From: Ureibacillus yapensis
Lineage (GTDB): Bacteria > Bacillota > Bacilli > Bacillales_A > Planococcaceae
Direction of reading: 5' to 3'
DNA: 64,000 nt
Assembly: GCF_003515775.1 (NCBI RefSeq)
Contig: NZ_QWEI01000006.1
Coordinates: 31,143-95,142 of the forward strand
Positions within the stretch are counted from its first letter, which is position 1. The number at the start of each line of letters is the position of its first letter. Both the position numbers and the translations under genes were made by a program. The notes below the pieces were generated by a model. That model was not told the origin of the DNA. It made no database searches and saw nothing but the letters and a program-made list of their open reading frames with translations. Of this stretch, positions 16,881 through 26,711 are shown in pieces.

Positions 16881-17708
16881 ATGGAATTATTCGATTTAAT
16901 TAAAGCGATTATCCTCGGTTTTGTAGAAGGGATGACGGAGTTCGCGCCGGTTTCTTCGACAGGTCATATGATTATTGTGGATGATTTGTGGTTGAATACA
17001 AAAGAGTTTTTAGGGTCAGGGTCTGCAAACACATTCAAAATCGTGATTCAGCTCGGGTCGATTTTGGCGGTAGTGGTCGTCATGTGGAAACGTTTGCTGA
17101 GTTTAGTAGGTTTGTATAAAATTGAAGGACAAACCGCAACCCGCAGATTCAATTTGGGACATGTTATTATGGGGATTATACCAGCTGGAGTTTTAGGCAT
17201 ATTATTCGAGGATTTTATCGATGAAAATCTGTTCTTTACTTCTACGGTAATTATCGGTCTGATTATAGGGGCGATCTGGATGATTATTGCAGACAAATTC
17301 GGACCTAAAAAACCGTCTATTACGTCGTTGGATGAAATTTCCTATAGCAAGGCATTCAAAATTGGCATAATTCAATGCTTATCTTTATGGCCAGGATTCT
17401 CGCGCTCGGGGGCAACAATTTCCGGAGGGGTCATGCTGGGGCTCGATCATAAAACGGCCGCAGACTTTACTTTCATTATGGCAGTGCCGATAATGGCCGG
17501 TGCGAGTGGAATCTCTTTATTAAAAAACTGGAGCGATTTAGAGCCAAGCCATACAGGGTTTTATATACTTGGGTTTGTTAGTGCCTTTGTATTTGCGTTA
17601 ATCGCCATTAAATTCTTCTTAAAATTAATTTCAAGAGTAAAATTGGTGCCATTTGCGATTTATCGTCTCGTATTGGCTGCGATTTTAATTGTAGTATTAT
17701 ATTTATAA
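16881..17708 (+). CDS. uppP: Undecaprenyl-diphosphatase UppP (BacA)
   Basis: Membrane phosphatase that recycles undecaprenyl diphosphate to the monophosphate for cell-wall synthesis and gives bacitracin resistance. 275 residues, about eight hydrophobic segments. Family motifs are intact: EGMTEFAPVSSTGH (residues 16-29) and PGFSRSGATISGGV (about 172-185), which hold the catalytic Glu, Ser, His and Arg. ATG at 16881 with AGAGGAG upstream. It follows the phosphoesterase in the same direction with a 91-base gap, so co-transcription is possible. A strong terminator follows. Confidence 0.95.
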   Translation: MELFDLIKAIILGFVEGMTEFAPVSSTGHMIIVDDLWLNTKEFLGSGSANTFKIVIQLGSILAVVVVMWKRLLSLVGLYKIEGQTATRRFNLGHVIMGIIPAGVLGILFEDFIDENLFFTSTVIIGLIIGAIWMIIADKFGPKKPSITSLDEISYSKAFKIGIIQCLSLWPGFSRSGATISGGVMLGLDHKTAADFTFIMAVPIMAGASGISLLKNWSDLEPSHTGFYILGFVSAFVFALIAIKFFLKLISRVKLVPFAIYRLVLAAILIVVLYL

Positions 17709-17716
17709 TCCAAACT

Positions 17717-17749
17717 CGTCTCGAAAGATTTCTTTCGAGGCGTTTTTTT
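17717..17749 (+). terminator. Terminator of uppP
   Basis: CGTCTCGAAAGA-TT-TCTTTCGAGGCG followed by seven T. Confidence 0.93.
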
Positions 17750-17891
17750 ATCTTTCACATCGAAGTGAAGAGGATGTTCACAAATGGGCAATAGAAAAGC
17801 AGGAAGTGTGAGAAAAGTCATACTATCTAGTGGAAGCTGTCATTTAAACTGATATTAGCAGTAAATTTTAACTGGAAAATGGAGTGGTTTG

Positions 17892-19181
17892 GTGTTCCTG
17901 CTAAAAAAAGAGAGTAGATCTTTGATTTTGGACGAGCGTTTTTCGAATGTCGGTATTTATGTGCAAGACCATGATTTATTAGAACAGCTTTCCATCATTG
18001 ACCTAACGGAAAGAGACTTGCATATAATACGGGCTTTAAAGCCTTCCATTGAGTTGCAAATCGAGGAATTGGTCGAAACCTTTTATTCGGTCATTGAAAG
18101 TGTTTCGGAATTTGACGAGATGATTTCCACTCACAGCAGTTCCGAAAGACTCCGCCATACGTTGCGCTGCCATGTGGGCGAGATGTTTGATGGCCGGATT
18201 GATGAACAATACATAGAGATGAGAAGAAGAGTAGCCAATAAGCATGTGTTGATTGGATTAACGACAAAATGGTATTTGGCCTCTTTTTATCAATTGGAAT
18301 CCAAAATTCAGGAAATCATTTTTGGCTTAAATCTAAATCATTTCGAAACGCAAAAAGCAATCCAATCACTAAGAAAGGTATTCAGCTTGGAGGAGCAGAT
18401 CGTTTTGGATGAATATGACCGGGTTGCTGCACAACTTTCAATGAAGCAGCAACACAGCGTAAGAGCGGAAGTCAAAGAAATCATTGGCGGCATTGCCGTT
18501 ACGCTTGAGGAGCAATCCTTAACGACGACTGAACTCGTTTCAGAACTAATGGCCAACACTTGCAATATAAGAGAATTATCGCGCAGTAGCATTCAGGATG
18601 CGCAAGGAACAAAACAGGCGTCTGCTGAAGGGTTGCATCAGCTAGTAACGTTAACGGAAAAAACAAAGGAAATTAACCAGAAAACCATTGATATGTCAGG
18701 AATGATTGAAAACTTGAACCAGTCATCTTCCGAAATTCAGGCAGTGGTCGAAATGGTGAAAAATATTGCGGGACAGACCAATCTATTGGCATTAAATTCA
18801 GCCATCGAAGCAGCGCGAGCCGGGGTGCATGGCAAAGGATTTGCCGTGGTGGCATCCGAAGTGCGCAAGTTGGCGGAACAAACGAAGCAATCCGTGGAGA
18901 AGATTGCCTCTTTAATCGGAATGTCGAGTGAAGTAACGGCACAAGTAATCGATTCAATCCATCAAATACAGGACCTAGTAAAAGAAGGCATAGAGGAAAA
19001 TGAAAAATCTCTTTTTTCTTTTGAAAAAATTTCTTCCTCCGTGGATGCGACCATTCTCGATTTTGAAAAAGTAGGCAAGCAAGTAGGCGAATTATCTTCC
19101 GTTGTGGAGAAAATAGGCAATTACACAAAGCAACTGGAGGGAGCTTCCGCCACTTTAAAGGAGACGATTGATGGGTTTTGA
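17892..19181 (+). CDS. hemAT: HemAT-type heme aerotaxis transducer
   Basis: Soluble globin-coupled chemoreceptor that senses oxygen and signals to CheA. About 429 residues, matching B. subtilis HemAT (432). The N-terminal protoglobin domain (about 30-180) ends with the proximal heme ligand His near residue 118 in [17 protein letters not shown]. The C-terminal half is a methyl-accepting signalling coiled coil with the hairpin tip [15 protein letters not shown] and VRKLAEQT. There are no membrane helices. The GTG at 17892 is seven bases from GGAG; an in-frame TTG lies one codon earlier. No chemotaxis neighbours are visible. Confidence 0.93.
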   Translation: MFLLKKESRSLILDERFSNVGIYVQDHDLLEQLSIIDLTERDLHIIRALKPSIELQIEELVETFYSVIESVSEFDEMISTHSSSERLRHTLRCHVGEMFDGRIDEQYIEMRRRVANKHVLIGLTTKWYLASFYQLESKIQEIIFGLNLNHFETQKAIQSLRKVFSLEEQIVLDEYDRVAAQLSMKQQHSVRAEVKEIIGGIAVTLEEQSLTTTELVSELMANTCNIRELSRSSIQDAQGTKQASAEGLHQLVTLTEKTKEINQKTIDMSGMIENLNQSSSEIQAVVEMVKNIAGQTNLLALNSAIEAARAGVHGKGFAVVASEVRKLAEQTKQSVEKIASLIGMSSEVTAQVIDSIHQIQDLVKEGIEENEKSLFSFEKISSSVDATILDFEKVGKQVGELSSVVEKIGNYTKQLEGASATLKETIDGF

Positions 19182-19200
19182 ACTCGTTTCAAAAATATTA

Positions 19201-19235
19201 AAAGTGACTCAGTATAACTGCCGAGTCACTTTTTT
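19201..19235. terminator. Terminator between hemAT and the AIM24 gene
   Basis: AAAGTGACTC...GAGTCACTTTTTT, a 10-bp stem with a 12-base loop and a T-run on the plus strand; an A-rich left arm could make it bidirectional. Confidence 0.88.
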
Positions 19236-19250
19236 GCTTTAGATTTGGGC

Positions 19251-20054
19251 TTAATCATTAAACATATTGAACAATCCGCCAATTCCGCCTTCGCCTGCGT
19301 TTTGGCCGCCTCCGCCTTGGGTAACAGGGGCAGCTGCAAATACGCGGCTTGCCAAACGGCTGAATGGCAATGATTGAATCCAAACCGTTCCCGGTCCGCG
19401 CAAGGATGCAAGGAAGATGCCTTCCCCACCAAAAAGAGCTGTTTTAATGCCGCTTACAGCTTGGATGTCATAATCTACATTAGACGTCATTGCCACCAAG
19501 CAGCCTGTATCCACCAATAATTTTTGACCCGGTTGAAGGTCGACTTTTTTAATGGTACCTCCGGCATGGATAAAGGCCAATCCATCACCTTCAAGTTTTT
19601 GCATAATAAAGCCTTCACCGCCAAAGAATCCAGTACCGATTTTACGTTGGAATTCAATACCGACCGATACGCCTTTTGCTGCCGCTAAAAATGCATCTTT
19701 TTGGCAAATAATTTTTCCATTATAAATGCTTAAGTCCATTGGAATAATTTTCCCTGGGTAAGGAGCTGCAAAGGAAACATGCTGTTTTCCATGGCCAACG
19801 TTTGTGAACGTAGTCATAAATAAACTCTCGCCCGTTAGCAAACGTTTTCCGGCACCCATTAATTTCCCCATCAGTCCGCCACCGCCGCTTCGGGAACCGT
19901 CGCCAAAAACTGTTTCCATTTTAATGGCTTCGTCCATCATCATTAAGCTTCCTGCCTCGGCAATGGCCGTTTCGTTCGGATCCAGTTCCACTTCTACAAA
20001 TTGCATATCATCTCCATACAACTTGTAATCAATTTCATGATTGTTCAAATTCAT
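19251..20054 (-). CDS. AIM24/TIGR00266 family protein
   Basis: 267-residue protein of the AIM24 (TIGR00266) family, a beta-rich trimeric fold named after a yeast mitochondrial protein; bacterial function is not known. Family traits seen: AEAGSLMMMDEAIKMET near the N-terminus, then Gly-rich segments (SRSGGGGLMGKLMGAG), FGGEGFIMQKLEGDG, and a Gly-rich tail ending in GGIGGLFNMFND. No signal peptide or membrane helix. ATG start preceded by a GGAGG on the minus strand. It is divergent from the aldehyde dehydrogenase with a 174-base gap. Confidence 0.88.
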   Translation of the reverse strand: MNLNNHEIDYKLYGDDMQFVEVELDPNETAIAEAGSLMMMDEAIKMETVFGDGSRSGGGGLMGKLMGAGKRLLTGESLFMTTFTNVGHGKQHVSFAAPYPGKIIPMDLSIYNGKIICQKDAFLAAAKGVSVGIEFQRKIGTGFFGGEGFIMQKLEGDGLAFIHAGGTIKKVDLQPGQKLLVDTGCLVAMTSNVDYDIQAVSGIKTALFGGEGIFLASLRGPGTVWIQSLPFSRLASRVFAAAPVTQGGGGQNAGEGGIGGLFNMFND

Positions 20055-20228
20055 AACCTCCTAAAGTCATTAATAAATATATACCATTTAGGGATACGTT
20101 TTCCCTTCCTAAAAGTTTCATAGAAATAATTTTTACACACGATTAATAACCTATATAAAAGAGAGTTTTTGGACAGGACGGATGGGTGAAGGACAATTTT
20201 GTTCAGAAGCTAAAGGAGGAGGGCGTTA

Positions 20229-21704
20229 ATGGAGATTCGCAATTATATAGATGGAAAATGGAGACCGAATGATTCGCTTCAATCAATCCCTGTCATCAAC
20301 CCAGCGAATAGTGAACAGCTTGCCACCGTTCCGCTTTCAACGGATGTTCAAGTCCGTGAAGCAGTGAATGCGGCAAAAAAAGCGCAAAGATTCTGGGCGC
20401 AAACACCGGCGCCAAAACGTGCGGAATTTCTATATGAAATTGGTTATAAGCTAAAAGAAAAGAAAGAATCTCTTGCTCAAATTTTAACGAAAGAAATGGG
20501 CAAGGTCATCGAGGAAGCGCGTGGGGAAGTGCAAGAAGCCATTGATATGGCATTTTATATGGCAGGTGAAGGAAGACGCTTGTTTGGGGAAACCACTCCT
20601 TCTGAACTGGCAGATAAGTTTGCCATGAGCGTTCGTGCGCCAATCGGGGTAGTGGGGCTGATTACGCCATGGAATTTCCCGATTGCCATTGCCACATGGA
20701 AGTCTTTCCCCGCAATTGTGACGGGCAATACGGTGGTTTGGAAACCGGCGACCGAAACACCGTTGATGGCCTATGAAATGGCAAAAATCTTTGAGGAAGT
20801 CGGCTTGCCAAAAGGTGTGGCTAATGTTGTTTTTGGAGCCGGTTCAACTGTCGGAACGGCCATGATTGAGCATCCTGATGTGAAAGTGATTTCATTTACC
20901 GGTTCAACGGAAACTGGAAGAAAGGTTGCAGAACTGGGCGGACGTCATTTAAAAAAGGTGTCCCTGGAAATGGGCGGGAAAAATGCGGTCATTGTTATGG
21001 AAGATGCCGATCTGCTATTAGCCGTGGAGGGTATCATCTGGAGCGCTTTTGGAACAGCGGGTCAACGCTGCACCGCATGTAGCCGCGTCATTGTGCACAA
21101 GGATGTAAAAAGAAAGCTTGAGAGTCTGTTAGTGGAGGCAATTAGTAAATTAACCATTGGAGACGGACTGGATTCGGCGAATAAAATCGGTCCAGTCATT
21201 AATGGAGCAGCTTTGGAGAAAATTGCGCAGTATGTCGAGATTGGAAAGCAGGAAGGTGCCACTTTGCTTGTGGGAGGAAACTCGTTAACGACGCCTCCGT
21301 ACGATGAAGGGTTTTATTTTGAACCGACCGTGTTCACGAATGTCACGAAAGAGATGGCCATTGCACAGGAAGAAATCTTTGGTCCTGTTTTAAGCATCAT
21401 CGAAGTTGAAAGCCTGGAAGAAGCCATTGAAGTAAATAACAGCGTGAAATTTGGCTTGTCGAGTTCTATCTTCTCGCAAGACATTAATAAAATATTCCAA
21501 GCGCAAAGAGATTTGGACACGGGAATTGTGTATGTCAATGCTGGAACAACCGGTGCAGAAATTCATTTGCCTTTTGGCGGGACAAAAGGGACTGGAAATG
21601 GCCATCGTGACTCAGGTCAAGCGGCGTTGGATGTGTATACAGAATGGAAAAGTATTTATGTCGATTATAGTGGGAAGCTGCAACGGGCGCAAATTGATAC
21701 GTAA
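20229..21704 (+). CDS. NAD(P)-dependent aldehyde dehydrogenase, probable aminoadipate-semialdehyde dehydrogenase
   Basis: 491-residue ALDH-superfamily enzyme with all key residues: NAD-binding TPWNFPIA and FTGSTETGR, general base E247 in LEMGGKN, nucleophile C281 in GQRCTACSR, and the C-terminal [13 protein letters not shown] preceded by AAAGGAGG. The following gene, L-lysine 6-dehydrogenase, starts 30 bases downstream, so the natural reading is that this enzyme oxidises 2-aminoadipate 6-semialdehyde (or its cyclic form) to 2-aminoadipate. The ALDH fold is certain; the substrate is inferred from context. Confidence 0.9.
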   Translation: MEIRNYIDGKWRPNDSLQSIPVINPANSEQLATVPLSTDVQVREAVNAAKKAQRFWAQTPAPKRAEFLYEIGYKLKEKKESLAQILTKEMGKVIEEARGEVQEAIDMAFYMAGEGRRLFGETTPSELADKFAMSVRAPIGVVGLITPWNFPIAIATWKSFPAIVTGNTVVWKPATETPLMAYEMAKIFEEVGLPKGVANVVFGAGSTVGTAMIEHPDVKVISFTGSTETGRKVAELGGRHLKKVSLEMGGKNAVIVMEDADLLLAVEGIIWSAFGTAGQRCTACSRVIVHKDVKRKLESLLVEAISKLTIGDGLDSANKIGPVINGAALEKIAQYVEIGKQEGATLLVGGNSLTTPPYDEGFYFEPTVFTNVTKEMAIAQEEIFGPVLSIIEVESLEEAIEVNNSVKFGLSSSIFSQDINKIFQAQRDLDTGIVYVNAGTTGAEIHLPFGGTKGTGNGHRDSGQAALDVYTEWKSIYVDYSGKLQRAQIDT

Positions 21705-21734
21705 AAATAAAACAACGAAAAGGGGATGTGTGTG

Positions 21735-22904
21735 ATGAAAGTTGTTGTTTTAGGCGCTGGCTTGATGGGAAAAGAAGCTGCACGGGATTTAAATGCAAGC
21801 GATAAAGTAGAAAAGGTGTTTTTGGCGGATATCAATACGAAAGCGGCCAAAGCATTTGTGGAATCGCTTCAAACAGATAAAATTGAAGTAGTGGCATGTA
21901 ACGCGGGAAATAGAGAAGAATTGCGGACTGTCATGGCAAAAGGCGATGTTTGCGTAAATGCACTTTTTTATGATTTCAACGAGGCAGTGGCAAAGACGGC
22001 AATTGAAGTCGGCGTCCATGCCGTTGATTTGGGCGGGCATATCGGAGAAATTACCGAACGCATTTTAGCGTTGAATGAGGAAGCAAAACAAAAGAACGTG
22101 ACGATTATCCCTGATCTGGGAGTGGCCCCCGGGATGATCAATATTCTGGCAGGCTATGGGGTCTCAAAATTGGACTCGGTCGAATCCATCAAATTGTATG
22201 TTGGCGGCATCCCCACAAAGCCGCAGCCGCCCCTGAATTATACGCAAGTATTCTCGCTGGAAGGGGTCTTTGACCATTACACGGAGCCCGCAAAAGTGAT
22301 TCAACAAGGCAAATTAAAAGAAGTCCCTTCCTTATCGGGTATCGAGCCCATTTACTTTAACGAATATGGTGTACTGGAAGCCTTCTATACCTCAGGCGGA
22401 ACGTCTACGCTGATTAAAACATTCCCAAATGTCAAAACGCTCGAGTATAAAACAATCCGCTATAAAGGGCACGCAGAAAAATTTAAGTTATTGAGTGAAT
22501 TAGGATTCCTTAGCAAGGAAAACAAGGTGGAAGTCGACGGTCAAGAAGTGCGGGTTCGCGATGTGGTGCGTGAAGCGTTAAAGAAGAAGCTTGATTTAGG
22601 CGATCAAGAGGATGCCGTACTGCTGCGCGTTATTGTTTCGGGCGAAAAATCCGATGAACAAGTAACGTATGAATATGAATTGAATGTGAAGCGCGACGCA
22701 GCAACAAGCATGACCGCAATGGCCCGGGCAACTGCTTGTACAATCGCCTCTGCAGCCATTATGCTGGGAAGCGGCGTCATTACAAAGCGAGGAGTTTATC
22801 CGCCGGAATCCATTGTTCCGGGATATGAATATATAGAAAAAATGGCAAAACGCGGTGTCATCATTAAAGAAACTTCCCATCGTTCAACAATTATTAAATG
22901 GTAA
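21735..22904 (+). CDS. lysDH: L-lysine 6-dehydrogenase (saccharopine dehydrogenase family)
   Basis: About 389 residues. Rossmann motif [16 protein letters not shown] at the N-terminus, then [45 protein letters not shown] and [10 protein letters not shown], all strongly matching the Geobacillus L-lysine 6-dehydrogenase, which deaminates the epsilon-amino group of lysine with NAD to give aminoadipate semialdehyde/piperideine carboxylate. ATG at 21735 fits AAAAGGGG better than the in-frame ATG at 21726. Operon with the aldehyde dehydrogenase; a strong terminator follows. Together they form a two-step lysine catabolic module. Confidence 0.9.
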   Translation: MKVVVLGAGLMGKEAARDLNASDKVEKVFLADINTKAAKAFVESLQTDKIEVVACNAGNREELRTVMAKGDVCVNALFYDFNEAVAKTAIEVGVHAVDLGGHIGEITERILALNEEAKQKNVTIIPDLGVAPGMINILAGYGVSKLDSVESIKLYVGGIPTKPQPPLNYTQVFSLEGVFDHYTEPAKVIQQGKLKEVPSLSGIEPIYFNEYGVLEAFYTSGGTSTLIKTFPNVKTLEYKTIRYKGHAEKFKLLSELGFLSKENKVEVDGQEVRVRDVVREALKKKLDLGDQEDAVLLRVIVSGEKSDEQVTYEYELNVKRDAATSMTAMARATACTIASAAIMLGSGVITKRGVYPPESIVPGYEYIEKMAKRGVIIKETSHRSTIIKW

Positions 22905-22910
22905 AGATAA

Positions 22911-22950
22911 AAATGCGTGAAGAGTTATGTTCTTCACGCATTTTTATTTT
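22911..22950 (+). terminator. Terminator of the lysine operon
   Basis: AAATGCGTGAAGA-GTTATGT-TCTTCACGCATTTTT, a 13-bp stem and a long T-rich tail. Confidence 0.95.
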
Positions 22951-23033
22951 AGAAAGATTTACATATTTTGTGTAACGAAAATCTGCCTTGAAGGTCTAAT
23001 GAAATAAGCAGACAATCCAAAGGAGTGAGTTAC

Positions 23034-25184
23034 ATGAAAGGAAGGTTAATAGCAAGCAGCCTCGTTTTCGCAATTATTGCCTTATTGGCAAGTACAGCAA
23101 TATTTTATTTTGGAAAAAAGGTAGAAGTACATGCTTCCACAACCGTTTTGGTTGATCACCCGTATCAGGTTTATTTTTCGCAACCTCTTAATAGCATTAA
23201 TGAGAAATTGATTTATGTGACAAATGGGGATGGCGAGCGGGTTGAAGCTGCAATCACTCTTCAGGATGCCCACCATTCCTTATCAATCGAGCACTTGCCG
23301 CCTGGGGACTATAAGCTTCATATTGAAGCGGCCGCATTTGAAAAAAAGCGAAAAGCCGAGGGGCAAGAAATACAATTCAAAGTGGTTCAAGAATTGAAAG
23401 AATTAACGTCCGTTGAAGAGCTGGAGGATTTCTTTCAAACCATATTAGATGAGGAGAGAAAAAATCGCGGTAGAGGTCGGGTAGTAGTGGAAGAGAGTGC
23501 AGATATGAAAACTTCCAACGCCGCAGCAGATACTGCCAGCACCGAAGCAAGTTCTTCCCATTCTTCTACCAATAACCAGGTAGAGGGAATTGAAGAAGGG
23601 GATGTGGTGGTAACAGATGGCCGCTATATTTATTCCATTGTTGACCAACAAATTGTCATCATAGATGCAAGAAATCCCAAGAACCTAAAAGTGGCAAACA
23701 AGATAAAATTGGAGGGCAATCGTAACCCGATGCAATTAATGTTGCATGATGGGATGCTGATTGTCATTGCGGATGAATATATCGAGATGAAAAAGGATGG
23801 CTATTCAAACGGCATCAGCATGACTAAAGCGGCTTTTTATAATATAAAAGACGCCGAAAATCCAAAGTTAATAAGGGAAGTCGGCCAAGATGGCTACATG
23901 AACGGCATTCGGAAATATGGCAATACACTTTATATCGTAACGAATAAAATGCCGGATTATTGGCTGCTAACGAAAGAAAAAGAGGTTGAGCTTCGTCCGT
24001 ATACGTATGATAGTAAACAAGCGGAAAGCATCAAACCGATGAACATTGACCAATTAACCATTTTGCCTGGCGCGAATGAACCGAATTATACGATTATATC
24101 GGCAGTTGATTTAAAGAACTTTGGCAGCAGCAAGGTTGAAACAAAAGGTTATTTGGGCGGAAGCTCCGCTTTATACATGTCCGAACATGCCTTGTATTTA
24201 ACAGCGGTCAATTATAGGGCTTTTATGGGAGACAGTGTGGAAGAGGCAACAACGGATATGGCCATTTTGCCTGCAGGAGCAACAAATACCGAAATATTTA
24301 AATTTAAAATTGAAGGTCAACGTGTAGACTTTACTGCATCAACGTTCATAAAAGGCAGCATCTTGAATCAGTTTTCGATGGATGAGCATAACGGGTATTT
24401 CAGGGTGGCAACAACGGAAGGGGATTTCTGGGGAAGTGCCGACAATGCTTCAAAAAATCATCTGTTCGTCTATGACGAGAATTTAATGAAAATCGGAGAA
24501 GTGACTGACTTGGCACGTGGTGAGAAGATTTATTCGGCTAGGTTTATGGGAGATAAAGCATATATTGTGACTTTTAAACAGGTAGATCCGCTGTTTGTAA
24601 TTGATCTTGCAAACCCGGAAAAGCCAAGAGTATTGGGAGAATTGAAAATCCCGGGCTTTAGCAATTACCTTCATCCGTTAGGCGAAAATCATTTAATTGG
24701 CATTGGATATGATACCGAAACGAGAGTGGATGAATCAATGAAGCAGCCCTTTGTCACAAGAGCGGGCATGAAGGTCTCGCTGTTTGACATTACGGACTTT
24801 GCCAATCCCAAGGAGCAGGATTCGGTGGTCATCGGCGGACGCGGAACATATTCGGAAATCGAGTACAATCACAAAGCGTTATTCAGGCATGATGCCTATG
24901 GGTATTATGGTTTTCCGGTAACGGTTTATGAAGCGAAAGAAAAATACGATGTCGCCTACAAAGGGACTGGAGCGGTTGTATACCAAATTACGCCTGAAAA
25001 TGGCATAAAAATAAAAGCCAACTTGGTGGCTCCAGCTCAAAAAGGAGAACAGTACGAAGACTGGGGAGCTTTAATTTCAAGGCTTATCTATATTGATGAC
25101 ACGCTTTATACTGTGTCCAGGAAAGAAATCAAAGGCTATGACTTGGAAAGTTTCGAGTTGGTTGACCAAGTGGAGATTAAATAA
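23034..25184 (+). CDS. Membrane-anchored beta-propeller domain protein
   Basis: About 716 residues. One N-terminal membrane helix or uncleaved signal (residues 6-28), then an Ig-like region (about 35-115), a Ser/Thr/Ala-rich linker, and a large C-terminal region opening with QVEGIEEGDVVVTDGRYIYSI. That segment and the repeats of the form 'VVIDLANPEKPRVLGEL' type mark the secreted beta-propeller family (Pfam Beta_propel, distantly WD40-like). Function in Bacillales is unknown; a surface-exposed scaffold is likely. The ATG at 23034 lies eight bases after AAAGGAG; the in-frame GTG at 23025 overlaps it. Monocistronic with its own terminator. Confidence 0.87.
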   Translation: MKGRLIASSLVFAIIALLASTAIFYFGKKVEVHASTTVLVDHPYQVYFSQPLNSINEKLIYVTNGDGERVEAAITLQDAHHSLSIEHLPPGDYKLHIEAAAFEKKRKAEGQEIQFKVVQELKELTSVEELEDFFQTILDEERKNRGRGRVVVEESADMKTSNAAADTASTEASSSHSSTNNQVEGIEEGDVVVTDGRYIYSIVDQQIVIIDARNPKNLKVANKIKLEGNRNPMQLMLHDGMLIVIADEYIEMKKDGYSNGISMTKAAFYNIKDAENPKLIREVGQDGYMNGIRKYGNTLYIVTNKMPDYWLLTKEKEVELRPYTYDSKQAESIKPMNIDQLTILPGANEPNYTIISAVDLKNFGSSKVETKGYLGGSSALYMSEHALYLTAVNYRAFMGDSVEEATTDMAILPAGATNTEIFKFKIEGQRVDFTASTFIKGSILNQFSMDEHNGYFRVATTEGDFWGSADNASKNHLFVYDENLMKIGEVTDLARGEKIYSARFMGDKAYIVTFKQVDPLFVIDLANPEKPRVLGELKIPGFSNYLHPLGENHLIGIGYDTETRVDESMKQPFVTRAGMKVSLFDITDFANPKEQDSVVIGGRGTYSEIEYNHKALFRHDAYGYYGFPVTVYEAKEKYDVAYKGTGAVVYQITPENGIKIKANLVAPAQKGEQYEDWGALISRLIYIDDTLYTVSRKEIKGYDLESFELVDQVEIK

Positions 25185-25193
25185 AATAGTAGG

Positions 25194-25231
25194 AGCTTGT
25201 TTTGAGATGTATTTTCAAAACAAGCTTTTTT
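25194..25231 (+). terminator. Terminator of the beta-propeller gene
   Basis: AGCTTGTTTTGA...TCAAAACAAGCT, a perfect 12-bp stem with a 9-base loop, then TTTTT. Confidence 0.95.
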
Positions 25232-25263
25232 CTATTTAAGGAAGAACACTTGATTTGAAAAGT

Positions 25264-25428
25264 TCTAAAGCTCGACTATGAGGTGTTTTTGAAGAAAATA
25301 TTGAAGTACAGGATTTCTGTTTATTTGCGCAATCTGCGGGGTGGAATACTTTCTTTCCATATGATGAGGACCAAATTATAGAGGGGATTAAGGGATATGA
25401 TACTATTAAAGACGAGAGTAAATTATAA
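25264..25428 (+). pseudogene. Remnant of a lost gene (C-terminal fragment)
   Basis: A 45-codon stretch ending at 25428 reads EENIEVQDFCLFAQSAGWNT and continues with an acidic tail GIKGYDTIKDESKL. It has no start codon and no ribosome site. Just upstream, another frame reads KVLKLDYEVF, so a one-base shift would join the two parts. This looks like the decayed end of a small acidic protein gene. The family is not recognisable. Confidence 0.35.
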
Positions 25429-25458
25429 ATTGGTTAGAGTTAAACAAGAGGTGGCAAG

Positions 25459-26328
25459 TTGAAAAAATTTACTGGAATCGTAATCATAATACTTAGTTCG
25501 CTATTGGGCCTGTTCTGTGCGATAGGTCTTTTCCAGGAGTTTATCGTTGCTGCGATAGTTTTTTGGATTATTAGTTTCCCGCTTTATATATGGGGTCAAA
25601 AGATCAGAACTACAAAGTATGAATTTAAACAAGAAGGAAAGCGTTTGATAAAAAACTATATCTTTGTTTTTTTTATTCTTCCGCTAGCAATCTATTTATT
25701 TGGAAATTATTCTGAGTTTAAAGAAAATACATTTGTAGATGAACATTATATTGTCTATGAACCTGCATCAGGTACTCTTCTAGGAGAGTTGTCGATCTTT
25801 CTGTTTTTAGTTCTTGTTTTTCTTTTGGCTTTTCGATTTCTTAATTCCGAATTAAAACGAAAAAGGTTATGGGATGTTATTATTTTTGGAACGATTCTTT
25901 TGTTAATTGGATTTAATGTTCTTACGTTCTCTGATTATAGAGGAATACATAAAGAAGATGGATTAGTATCAAGCAATTGGAAAGGTGAAAAAGATATTAT
26001 TTCTTTTGAAGAGATTGAAAGTGTCTTTGTGGAGCCTTATGTGCATCATGGAAGTTTATCCAATTCCTCCGATGAGACAAGGTTTGTTTGGCGAGTGACT
26101 TTTCAACCCAAAAATCAAGAAAAAGCAGTAGCTTACCAATATAGAATGATGTCGGAGTCCAATTTAGAACAAACGATGGATATCAAAAAGATAGCGATGA
26201 AAAATGATATACCTTTTATAGTTGGAGAAATGAGTCCAGAAACATTCGAGATGTTTGTTTTTGATCTGGAAATGGAAGAACTTGATAAAGAACATTATTA
26301 TGAGCTTTTTCAAGTGAATAATGAATAA
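25459..26328 (+). CDS. Hypothetical membrane protein
   Basis: 289 residues, TTG start after GAGGTGG. About five hydrophobic segments fall at residues 5-23, 27-43, 72-88, 115-135 and 145-160; then comes a soluble domain of ~130 residues beginning GIHKEDGLVSSNWKGEKD with SFEEIESVFVEP, ending in an acidic tail. The soluble part resembles PH-like membrane-linked domains in which a residue pattern 'I.w.eI..v.v' recurs, but this is only an impression. Base composition is more AT-rich than the neighbours, and the decayed gene just upstream suggests an accessory spot. No function assigned. Confidence 0.7.
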   Translation: MKKFTGIVIIILSSLLGLFCAIGLFQEFIVAAIVFWIISFPLYIWGQKIRTTKYEFKQEGKRLIKNYIFVFFILPLAIYLFGNYSEFKENTFVDEHYIVYEPASGTLLGELSIFLFLVLVFLLAFRFLNSELKRKRLWDVIIFGTILLLIGFNVLTFSDYRGIHKEDGLVSSNWKGEKDIISFEEIESVFVEPYVHHGSLSNSSDETRFVWRVTFQPKNQEKAVAYQYRMMSESNLEQTMDIKKIAMKNDIPFIVGEMSPETFEMFVFDLEMEELDKEHYYELFQVNNE

Positions 26329-26669
26329 TAATGATGAGCTTTCAGAAGGAATCTAATTGACTAGTGGACGTCAAAATTGCAGGGAAATGGCTGCGTCTAT
26401 TACAACCAAATAGATTCCAAAGAAACCGGCTGGACCCCATAACCCAGTTTATGGGACACCATATCATCAATTCAAACTTCATTTGTCGCACCAAAACCCC
26501 CGTCTGAGTCAAGCACGGCGAGAAACGGTCGAATAGAACGCGCCAAAACGCCCGTCTGAGTAAAGCGCGGCGAAAAACGGTCGAATAGAACGCCCAAAAC
26601 GCCCATCTGAGTCAAGCGTGACAAGAAACGGTAGAAGAGAGCAAGCTAAAACCCCCGTCTACCGCCAAC
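26329..26669. repeat. Intergenic region with a second family A repeat array (~52-bp period)
   Basis: The left part (26329-26490) has no recognisable content. From about 26493 to 26665 there are three to four units with the same core as the array at 10.6 kb: GGTCGAATAGAACG, then CCAAAACGCCCGTCTGAGT, then AAGCGCGGCGAGAAAC. Cores start at 26527, 26579 and 26630. It again lies between convergent genes. Confidence 0.85.
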
Positions 26670-26702
26670 AAAAAATCAGCAAGGAATAATCCTTGCTGAT
26701 TC
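26670..26702 (-). terminator. Terminator of the pdaC-like gene
   Basis: On the minus strand: AATCAGCAAGGA-TTA-TTCCTTGCTGATTTTTTG, a 12-bp stem plus T-run, ten bases after the stop. Confidence 0.93.
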
Positions 26703-26711
26703 TAACTCACA

